DNA from: VFKE01 sp031400955
Lineage (GTDB): Bacteria > Verrucomicrobiota > Verrucomicrobiia > Verrucomicrobiales > Verrucomicrobiaceae
Assembly (NCBI GenBank): GCA_031400955.1
Contig: JANNQW010000420.1
Coordinates: 1 to 12,330, forward strand
DNA length: 12,330 nt
Direction: 5' to 3'
The notes under the pieces were generated by a model. It was not told where the DNA came from, made no database searches, and saw only the letters and a program-made list of their open reading frames with translations. Each line of letters begins with the position of its first letter. Position 1 is the stretch's first letter. Both the position numbers and the translations under genes were made by a program. This document shows, in pieces, positions 6,564 through 12,330 of the stretch.

Positions 6564-8015
6564 ATGAATCCTTCCGACATTCACAGGCTTAATCTCACAC
6601 GTCGCGCCCTCTTCGGAAAAGCGTCCATGGGACTTGGTGGCATGGCGCTCGGCTCCATGTTCGCACGCGATGGTTTTGCCATGAGTCCAGATCGGACGGC
6701 CCCTGTCCTGCCTCATTTCGCGGCCAAAGCAAAACGCGTCATCTATTTGTTACAAAACGGCGCCCCGTCTCATGTCGATCTATTCGACTATAAGCCCAAG
6801 CTCAAAGAGTGGCATGGGAAGCAAATACCCAACGAGATCGTGGGCGGCAGACGCTTCAGCACCATGACCGGCAATCAAACTGCGCGCCCAGTGCTGGGCG
6901 AAATATCAAATTTCGCGCAACACGGGAAATGTGGCGCGTGGGTCAGTGACTTCCTGCCGCATACGGCGGGCATGGTGGATGAGTTGTGTTTCATCAAGTC
7001 CATGCACACCGAGGCGGTGAATCATGCGCCCGCGATCAATTTTTTTCTCACTGGTGCCGAGCAGGCGGGCAGACCCAGCATCGGCGCCTGGCTCAGCTAC
7101 GGATTGGGCAGCGACTCCAACGAAATGCCTTCATTTGTGGTCATGACTTCACGCGACAAGGAAGCTTCCTGCGGTCAGATTTTCTACGATTATTACTGGG
7201 GCAGCGGGTTTCTGCCTTCAAAGTATCAGGGAGTGAAGTTCCGCGGCAGCGGCGATCCCGTCCTCTATCTGAGCAATCCCGAGGGCATGAGCCGAACCAT
7301 GCGGCGCGGCGTGCTGGATGATCTGGCCAAGCTGAATGAATTCAAACTCGCTGAATCCGGCGATCCGGAGGTGGCCACGAGAATCGCTCAATACGAAATG
7401 GCCTATCGGATGCAGACCAGCGTGCCGGAGCTGACCGATCTTTCCAACGAGCCTCAGCACATTCTCGATATGTATGGCCCGGATGTGAAACGACAGGGCA
7501 GCTATGCATACAACTGCCTGATGGCGCGCCGACTGGCAGAGCGTGGTGTTCGCTTCGTGCAATTGATGCATGCGGGCTGGGATCAACACAGAAATCTAAA
7601 TTCCCAGCTAAAAATTCAATGCAATGATACCGACGCACCGTCTGCGGCGCTCGTGAACGATTTAAAACAACGCGGGATGCTGGACGATACGCTCGTGATA
7701 TGGGGAGGCGAATTCGGTCGAACTCCGTTTCTGCAAGGTGATATCAAAAGCGTAAAACAATGGGGGCGAGATCATCATCCCTACGCCTTCACGCTTTGGA
7801 TGGCCGGCGGAGGCGTCAAGCCCGGCCTGACTTACGGCGCGAGTGATGAGTTCGGTTTCAACGTGATCAATGATGCCGTTCATGTGCATGACTTTCAGGC
7901 CACCCTCATGCACCTCATGGGCATTGATCACGAGCGGTTCACCTTCAGATTTCAGGGCCGTCACTTCCGACTGACGGACGTGCACGGCAAGCTTGTGAAA
8001 GGCGTGCTGGCGTAA
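6564..8015 (+). CDS. DUF1501 family protein with Tat-type signal
   Basis: A 483-residue member of the DUF1501 family, related to the alkaline-phosphatase/sulfatase superfamily by fold; the reaction is unknown. The N-terminus carries a twin-arginine signal (NLTRRALFGKASMGLGGMAL, then a small-residue region), implying folded export. Typical family blocks are YLLQNGAPSHVDLFDYKPKL, FLPHTAGMVDELCFIKSMHT, MHAGWDQHRNL (W339, D340, H342), IWGGEFGRTPF (E383, R386) and WGRDHHPYAFTLWMAGGG (D403, H404, H405), followed near the C-terminus by VHVHDFQATLMHLMGID. The D/H residues are the candidate metal ligands. The ATG lies 3 bp after the upstream stop, and AAAGAG about 7 bp before it may act as a weak ribosome binding site, so translation is probably coupled. 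The usual two-gene PVC unit is complete here. It ends only 21 bp from convergent crcB, with no terminator hairpin between. Confidence 0.93.
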   Translation: MNPSDIHRLNLTRRALFGKASMGLGGMALGSMFARDGFAMSPDRTAPVLPHFAAKAKRVIYLLQNGAPSHVDLFDYKPKLKEWHGKQIPNEIVGGRRFSTMTGNQTARPVLGEISNFAQHGKCGAWVSDFLPHTAGMVDELCFIKSMHTEAVNHAPAINFFLTGAEQAGRPSIGAWLSYGLGSDSNEMPSFVVMTSRDKEASCGQIFYDYYWGSGFLPSKYQGVKFRGSGDPVLYLSNPEGMSRTMRRGVLDDLAKLNEFKLAESGDPEVATRIAQYEMAYRMQTSVPELTDLSNEPQHILDMYGPDVKRQGSYAYNCLMARRLAERGVRFVQLMHAGWDQHRNLNSQLKIQCNDTDAPSAALVNDLKQRGMLDDTLVIWGGEFGRTPFLQGDIKSVKQWGRDHHPYAFTLWMAGGGVKPGLTYGASDEFGFNVINDAVHVHDFQATLMHLMGIDHERFTFRFQGRHFRLTDVHGKLVKGVLA

Positions 8016-8036
8016 ACCAAATTATTGACGCTGAGA

Positions 8037-8435
8037 CTACCTGGCGTTGACGAATCCAGCGAGAATGAGTCCGAACCAGCACGCCAGCAAACACAGAACA
8101 ACTGACAGCACGACATTGAGCGTGGCCTGCAAAAAATGTCCGCCGCTAAGAAGATCAATCGTCTGGAGGCTGAACGATGAAAAAGTCGTGTAGCCACCCA
8201 GCACACCGATGGTCACCGCTTGCTGCATGTTCGGCGACACATGCCAGACACCGCCGTGGCCAGTCAGCCCGGTGAATAGGCCGATGACAAAACAGCCCAG
8301 CACATTCACCACCAGCGTGCCGATGGGAAAGGCCAGACCGAATGTCGCGCCCAGCGCAGATGACATCCACATGCGCGCGGCCACACCGAACATGCCGCCC
8401 AGCATCACCATGAGATAGGTTTTCAATAGTTCCAT
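8037..8435 (-). CDS. crcB: Fluoride channel CrcB/FluC
   Basis: A 132-residue inner-membrane protein with four hydrophobic helices that forms dual-topology dimers and lets fluoride leave the cell. Family motifs are intact: GGMFGVAARMW (13-23, with conserved R21), the pore-lining asparagine N44 in GTLVVNVLGCFVIG, and the phenylalanine-box and Na+-site segment GVLGGYTTFSSFS (78-89). The open frame runs upstream to 8819, but that part is antisense-like sequence overlapping the TPR gene; ATG 8435 (MELLKTYLMV) matches the family start. No fluoride riboswitch can be recognised in the 43 bp upstream, which leaves transcription from the preceding TPR gene as the simplest option. Only one CrcB is present, consistent with the homodimeric form. 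Confidence 0.95.
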   Translation of the reverse strand: MELLKTYLMVMLGGMFGVAARMWMSSALGATFGLAFPIGTLVVNVLGCFVIGLFTGLTGHGGVWHVSPNMQQAVTIGVLGGYTTFSSFSLQTIDLLSGGHFLQATLNVVLSVVLCLLACWFGLILAGFVNAR

Positions 8436-8478
8436 CGCAGTGAGAGCACTTAACGGCAGACGCATTATGCCGCAAGCA

Positions 8479-10806
8479 TCAAGGCGCCACTGGTGCCATC
8501 TCACGCATGGGTTTACCCTCCTGATAAAGATCGCGCTCCTTCCGAATGACATCGGCCAAGCCCGTGTTGCTTTGTGCATTCGCCGCCGCCAAAGCCTGTT
8601 CGGCGATTCCCACTGCTTCGGCAAATCGGCCGCACTCGGCATAGGCAGCAGCCAGCGTATGCAGAACGATGGGGTGATTGCCGCCAGAAAGTTGGCTAGC
8701 CCGCTGCGCCAGTTCGAGCGACCTTGCGCCGTTTCGTTGCGATGCCTGGGGACTCGTTGCCAATATCCATGCCAGATTATTAAGCGTGCCCAATTCCAAT
8801 GGGTTGATCTTGATGGCAAGCTCGTAATGCACTGTCGCCTCTTCTACGCGACCCATTCTCAGCAGCGCCACGCCGAGGTTTGCATGAACGACCGTGTAAT
8901 CCGGATTAAGTTCCAAAGCTCGACGATAATGCACGAGCGCCTCTCCATCCCGCCCCTTTTTATATAGTGCATTGCCAAGGTTATAGTGAGCTTCCTCGCT
9001 ATCTGAGTTGAGTTCAACAGCGCTCTGGCAATAGAACAATGCCTTGTCCACGTGCCCCATATGAAGATAAGCAATCCCAAGGTTGTTGTGGGCCAATGCG
9101 AAATTGGGTTTCAATTTCAGAGCATTTTTGAAACAGATGATAGCCTCATCAACCTGACCTCTCTGAAAAAGGGCGTTGCCTAAATTATTTGTGGCTTCGG
9201 CAAAACCAGGTTTAAGTTCCATGGCATTTTTAGAATGAGTCACCGCCTCATCAACCTGACCTTTTTGCAGCAGGGCCATGGCAAGATTATTGTGAGCCTC
9301 GGCATAATTCGAATCGAGCTCCAACGCTTTCTGATAAAGGGAGATGGCTTCATCCACACGACCTTTTTGAGCAAGAGTGTAGTAGCCCAAGTTGTTGTGC
9401 GCCGTGGGACTGGTGGGTCGCTTCAGAACCGTGTCCTGCCAGATGGAATATTCCGATTGGTAATCCAAATTGCGGCGCAGCGTCAGTCCGCCCAAGCACA
9501 GCACAATCAGCGATACCAACAGCGCGGGCAGCGCACGCAGCCATTTGTCCCGCTTCGCACGCTCACGCAGTCTGGTCCATCCGGCGTAAGCACCAACCAC
9601 CAGCAGCACCAACACTCCGGCTAGTGGCAAATACATCCGATGTTCTGCCATCGTCTGTCCCGACAAGGGCACCACGCTCGTGGTCGGTGCCAAAATCAAA
9701 AAGAACCAAGCGCCGACAAATCCCGCCCAGTGACGCCGCCATAATCCAAGCAGCGTGGCTCCAACCAACAACCCCACCAATATCGCCGCAGGAACGATCT
9801 CCCAAAACCCATGCGCCACTTCGTTCCCGTAATCAAAAACCAGCGGGCTCGGCCAAAGGCATAGCCGCAGGTATTGAGCGATCGCGCCAAATTGCGTCAG
9901 TGCATAATCCAGCCAGTTCATCTCACGGATAGCAGCCGCCGCGTCACCGTGCCCGCTCGCTTGAAAGAACAATGCCTTCACCAGATCCCGGCTTGCTTCC
10001 CCGGTCCATAACAACAACGCCGCCAGCACTGCCCAAGTGGAAAACAGTGCCAGATAAAATCCCCGCCGCTCGCGCCAAGCCAGCCGGATAGAACCAGCCA
10101 CAAACATCACGTCGTAAAGCAAGACCATGAGCGGAGCGCTCACCATGACCTCCTTGGCCGTCATTCCCAGCGCACACGCCATGATCGCCGCAACTTGCCA
10201 CCGCATTGCCCTCGGCAAATCCATGGCCCGGATAGATAGATATAGCGTGAGCAGATAGAGCAAGCCCACCAGCGACTCCGCACGTTGCACGATGTAGGTT
10301 ACTGACTCCGTTTGTAGTGGATGGATCAGCCAGAGCAGCGCTACTATCAGTGCCAGCCATTTCGCATGCTCCGAGCCCAGACGTTTAGACTTATCCACTC
10401 TTATAATGGTCCGGCGCACAATCCCGTAAAGGGTCAGCCCCGCAAGCACATGAATCAGAAGATTCACTAGGTGATAACCCCACACTTCCAATCCACTCAC
10501 GGCATAGTTCAAAGCGAAACTCAAGTTCAGCAAAGGCCGGCCTTCCACCGTTACGCCTCTGTGCAGAACTCCTTTTATCGGAAACAGAACCTGTGCCAAC
10601 GGAGACAAATGCCGGATCGTTGTATTGTCTCTGATAGCCTCAACATCATCAAAAACAAAAGGCCCTTGAAAACTGTTGGAATAAACGACTAGGCCCGCCA
10701 GCCCAATGATGAACAAGGGAAATGTTCTTCGCCAGAAAAATGAGACCCCTCCAGTTTGTTTAACTGAACAATCGATTCTAGTCCCTCCGGCTTTCTCGCA
10801 ACTCAT
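8479..10806 (-). CDS. TMTC-like (DUF1736-like) multi-pass membrane protein with C-terminal TPR repeats
   Basis: A 775-residue protein. The first ~445 residues contain about ten hydrophobic helices. They carry GT-C/TMTC-like features: FVFDDVEAIRDN (acidic pair D53/D54 in the first loop), HPLQTESVTYIVQRAESLVG, MTAKEVMVSAPLMVLLYDV and AEHRMYLPLAGV. Eukaryotic TMTC proteins are protein O-mannosyltransferases; whether this bacterial relative glycosylates anything is inference. The C-terminal ~300 residues are about eight TPR units (consensus NNLG.AL...G..DEA...Y..AL.L.P), five of them exactly 34 residues. The frame opens at a TTG at 10836; ATG 10806 is preferred because it is a normal start and no family sequence lies before it. 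The TPRs probably bind partner proteins at the membrane. It follows the bPH gene by 69 bp and precedes crcB by 43 bp on the same strand. Confidence 0.85.
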   Translation of the reverse strand: MSCEKAGGTRIDCSVKQTGGVSFFWRRTFPLFIIGLAGLVVYSNSFQGPFVFDDVEAIRDNTTIRHLSPLAQVLFPIKGVLHRGVTVEGRPLLNLSFALNYAVSGLEVWGYHLVNLLIHVLAGLTLYGIVRRTIIRVDKSKRLGSEHAKWLALIVALLWLIHPLQTESVTYIVQRAESLVGLLYLLTLYLSIRAMDLPRAMRWQVAAIMACALGMTAKEVMVSAPLMVLLYDVMFVAGSIRLAWRERRGFYLALFSTWAVLAALLLWTGEASRDLVKALFFQASGHGDAAAAIREMNWLDYALTQFGAIAQYLRLCLWPSPLVFDYGNEVAHGFWEIVPAAILVGLLVGATLLGLWRRHWAGFVGAWFFLILAPTTSVVPLSGQTMAEHRMYLPLAGVLVLLVVGAYAGWTRLRERAKRDKWLRALPALLVSLIVLCLGGLTLRRNLDYQSEYSIWQDTVLKRPTSPTAHNNLGYYTLAQKGRVDEAISLYQKALELDSNYAEAHNNLAMALLQKGQVDEAVTHSKNAMELKPGFAEATNNLGNALFQRGQVDEAIICFKNALKLKPNFALAHNNLGIAYLHMGHVDKALFYCQSAVELNSDSEEAHYNLGNALYKKGRDGEALVHYRRALELNPDYTVVHANLGVALLRMGRVEEATVHYELAIKINPLELGTLNNLAWILATSPQASQRNGARSLELAQRASQLSGGNHPIVLHTLAAAYAECGRFAEAVGIAEQALAAANAQSNTGLADVIRKERDLYQEGKPMREMAPVAP
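8803..9312 (-). repeat. Five 102-bp TPR-coding tandem repeats
   Basis: The stretch encodes five consecutive 34-residue TPR units, giving an exact 102-bp period (510 bp in total) inside the TMTC-like/TPR gene. Units share blocks such as HNNLGIAYL and GQVDEA at protein level but have diverged in DNA, so recent copy-number change is not evident. A less regular 35-residue unit precedes them, and two longer ones, with a 5-residue insert, follow. Confidence 0.8.
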
Positions 10807-10875
10807 TGACGGATAAATTAGGGTTGCAGCCACCAATACGAGCGCGGGATTCTACTACTCATGAGGAACCGCCAA

Positions 10876-11763
10876 TCACCCCTGAAGTTCGCGGATCGCC
10901 TGCCTCAAATTGTGCGGACGGCGCACGTTGTCGAACACAACCTCCGCATTCGGTCCAGCAGAGGAATCGAACTTCACATGCCCGATGCCGACAAGAGCCT
11001 TGTAGGCGTCTTGCTCGACATCAATAGCGCGAATGTCCGCAATGCGCACCTCTTTGGTGCTTCGACCAATCATGCCAAACTCAATCTCCACCCGGTGCGT
11101 GGTGATGAAATAACTGGTGGTCAAGCGGTCGAGCGCAACAAACAGTAACGGAAGCACGGCGAGTGCCCCCGAAATAATCACCCAGGCCAGTTCCGCATGC
11201 AGATGATGAAACAACCAGGCGGCAGCACCGAAACCGAAGAGGGCCAACACCGACTTGGGATATGCCAGCCAACTCGGATGACCTTGGTAAAGCAGTCGCT
11301 CAACCTGCTGCTCAGGGGACTGATTTTCACTGGTCTGCTGCTTCCGAGGAGCAAACAAGTCCCCCATCGCTTCCTCATCACCTTCTGTATGAATATCCAA
11401 ATCGGAATCCCCTGCCTCATCCGGCTCCGACTCATTCACCTGTCTGGGCAATGGTGTATCGGCGCGGAACTCATGGACTTGCGGAATGCGCTGCACCTGC
11501 GGCGCTTCATGCACGTGCGAAATTTCATGCGCCTGCGGCGCTTCATCAACTAAATCCATCGGATGACGCAATGCCTCAGGCCGCCTCTCGCGATAGGCGC
11601 TCGTTAGCAGGTCGCCTAGCAGATGTGCCAGACCGGTCTGGTCATCCACCATGATATCACTCCGACTTAGCTTGCCTGTCTGAAGCAATTCCCGAAGATC
11701 ATCCTTGGAATACACGTCCTTCAACAACGCGTGATCAGGAATAAAATAGCGAGCTTCAGCCAT
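10876..11763 (-). CDS. GYF_2-like / bacterial PH (DUF304-type) membrane protein
   Basis: A 295-residue protein. Residues 1-60 resemble a GYF_2-type domain (VYSKDDLRELLQTGKLSRSDI, the usual 'sL..L...G.i....lv' pattern), though the match is by eye and moderate. Residues 65-150 are a flexible acidic linker with a 12-residue repeat (EAPQAHEISHVH, then EAPQVQRIPQVH at 74-97). Two transmembrane segments lie at about 168-188 and 193-211. Residues 214-295 form a bPH_2/DUF304-like domain (TTSYFITTHRVEIEFGMIGR, then EVRIADIRAIDVEQ and VGIGHVKFDSS). Such domains occur in membrane proteins of unknown role. The frame extends 15 codons upstream of ATG 11763 through heptad DNA; MAEARYFIPD fits a GYF-type start better. 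It is co-directional with the TPR gene (69 bp apart). Confidence 0.75.
   Translation of the reverse strand: MAEARYFIPDHALLKDVYSKDDLRELLQTGKLSRSDIMVDDQTGLAHLLGDLLTSAYRERRPEALRHPMDLVDEAPQAHEISHVHEAPQVQRIPQVHEFRADTPLPRQVNESEPDEAGDSDLDIHTEGDEEAMGDLFAPRKQQTSENQSPEQQVERLLYQGHPSWLAYPKSVLALFGFGAAAWLFHHLHAELAWVIISGALAVLPLLFVALDRLTTSYFITTHRVEIEFGMIGRSTKEVRIADIRAIDVEQDAYKALVGIGHVKFDSSAGPNAEVVFDNVRRPHNLRQAIRELQG
11473..11544 (-). repeat. Two 36-bp coding repeats in the linker of the bPH gene
   Basis: Two 36-bp units encode residues 74-85 and 86-97 of the GYF/bPH protein with shared pattern E-A-P-Q-x-x-x-I-x-x-V-H. A 15-bp block CCTGCGGCGCTTCAT is identical at 11496-11510 and 11532-11546, exactly 36 bp apart. 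This indicates a fairly recent in-frame duplication in a flexible linker, and copy number could vary between strains. Confidence 0.75.
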
Positions 11764-11770
11764 AAGATAA

Positions 11771-11861
11771 GAAGGCAGAAGGATGCAGGAGGAAGGCGAA
11801 ATTATCAACGAAACTCCTCACCATTAATCCCTCATCCTTCCGTCTTCATCCCTCATCCTTC
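11771..11861. repeat. Inverted heptad-repeat array C, between the YbjN gene and the bPH gene
   Basis: A 91-bp stretch in a single 7-bp register (13 units). The left arm has GAAGGCA (11771), GAAGGAT (11778) and GAAGGCG (11792), with GCAGGAG between. The right arm has ATCCCTC at 11827 and 11848 and ATCCTTC at 11834 and 11855, with CGTCTTC between; ATCCTTC is the exact reverse complement of GAAGGAT. The right arm also contains a 14-bp direct repeat with a 21-bp period. Arms 11778-11798 and 11841-11861 match as inverted repeats at 17 of 21 positions. The array overlaps the last codons of the YbjN gene and supplies its TGA stop, and ends 7 bp before the next ATG. It is the clearest of the three arrays. 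Confidence 0.75.
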
Positions 11862-12330
11862 TGGGACGGGCGGCAGCAGATCCTCGCGCTGCAGCAGCGC
11901 CGGCAAATCCAGCAGCGTCAGCATTTCCATCCGCGTGCGGCACACCTCACTCAGATACGGTGCCAGGCGATCCATCTCCCCCACTGCATTGTGAATCAGC
12001 CCAGCCATGAGCGACTGATCATAGTGCTCTTTGATAAAGACGTTTCCCTGCCGGAACATGACATGACCCGTGTCCCATTCCATCTCGAATGCGCCGAGCG
12101 ATAAATCTTTGTTCACGCGCATCAGCAATTCCACCGCGCGATTCCGATGGCTCGCGGGCACCGTCACGGAGGCGTTGGCCACGACCGTGATGAAATTAGC
12201 TTCCGCAAACGACTGCACATGCGCCAGCACGCGGCCGTGATAAGCATCGAAACCAGACTCTACAACTTCCATCCCGGCCACCACTTGATACACCCATCCC
12301 TGGGATTTGAAGGTATTCAGAACGGCGTCG
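11853..12330 (-). CDS. YbjN-domain protein, 5' end beyond the window edge
   Basis: A likely member of the YbjN family, small soluble proteins with a secretion-chaperone-like fold and no settled biochemical role. Inside the window 158 codons are open. A GTG at 12293 could start a 146-residue form, but the frame continues without a stop to the edge, and the extra residues (AVLNTFKSQGWVYQ) look like a normal YbjN beginning (a helix, then 'GW.Y'), so the true start probably lies outside. Family-like parts are 'FITVVANASVTVPASHRNRA', 'VNKDLSLGAFEMEWDTGHV' and 'GNVFIKEHYDQSLMAGLI', with a helical C-terminus ending LLPPVPEG. No signal peptide can be assessed. The stop codon is built from a heptad unit of array C. 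It lies upstream of, and co-directional with, the bPH gene. Confidence 0.75.
   Translation of the reverse strand, partial: DAVLNTFKSQGWVYQVVAGMEVVESGFDAYHGRVLAHVQSFAEANFITVVANASVTVPASHRNRAVELLMRVNKDLSLGAFEMEWDTGHVMFRQGNVFIKEHYDQSLMAGLIHNAVGEMDRLAPYLSEVCRTRMEMLTLLDLPALLQREDLLPPVPEG

Noticed and set aside
8016..8036. Bidirectional terminator between the DUF1501 gene and crcB
   Set aside because: Only 21 bp separate the genes, with no stem of useful length or T-run.
8436..8478. Fluoride riboswitch before crcB
   Set aside because: The 43-bp gap is too short for the usual crcB motif and its conserved pseudoknot bases are not recognisable.
8436..8819. N-terminal extension of the crcB frame
   Set aside because: These residues overlap the TPR gene in another frame and lack membrane or family character; CrcB proteins begin near ATG 8435.
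10807..10875. Fourth heptad array between the bPH and TPR genes
   Set aside because: No 7-bp periodicity or opposed arms were found; only a short CTCATGAG palindrome at 10858-10865, which is expected by chance.

Overview
The window looks like a chromosomal segment of a free-living member of the PVC group, most likely Verrucomicrobiota. The main evidence is a tandem pair at 4059-8015: a PSCyt1/DUF1549/DUF1553 cytochrome-type protein followed 3 bp later by a DUF1501 protein. That pair is a hallmark of Planctomycetota and Verrucomicrobiota. A TMTC-like membrane protein fused to TPRs, moderate GC and weak or absent Shine-Dalgarno sequences fit the same picture. The phylum is inferred from gene content, not from a marker phylogeny. 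No phage, IS transposase, CRISPR array, tRNA or rRNA was seen.

Layout. (1) 1-138: three compact hairpins downstream of tlyA, possibly part of a repeat running off the left edge. (2) 139-3968, minus strand, read right to left: a conserved gene whose relatives are often labelled '3-methyladenine DNA glycosylase', then purB (adenylosuccinate lyase), a small membrane-anchored coiled-coil protein, and tlyA (rRNA 2'-O-methyltransferase). (3) 3969-4058: a short divergent promoter region. (4) 4059-8015, plus strand: the PSCyt1/DUF1549/DUF1553 and DUF1501 pair. (5) 8037-12330, minus strand, read right to left: a YbjN-family gene cut by the window edge, a GYF-like/bacterial-PH membrane protein, a large TMTC-like/TPR protein, and crcB/fluC (fluoride channel).

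The genes give no obvious single pathway: purine synthesis, rRNA modification, fluoride export, a probable protein-modifying or envelope protein, and the PVC-specific exported pair. The most unusual signal lies between genes. All three spacers longer than about 80 bp between co-directional genes (871-977, 1596-1677 and 11764-11852) hold degenerate 7-bp tandem repeats arranged as inverted arrays. The heptad sequence differs at each place. Each array begins at or just after the upstream stop codon and ends 7-11 bp before the next start codon. In mRNA each could fold into a long-stem hairpin placed where a ribosome binding site would sit. The divergent, convergent and shorter spacers lack this pattern.
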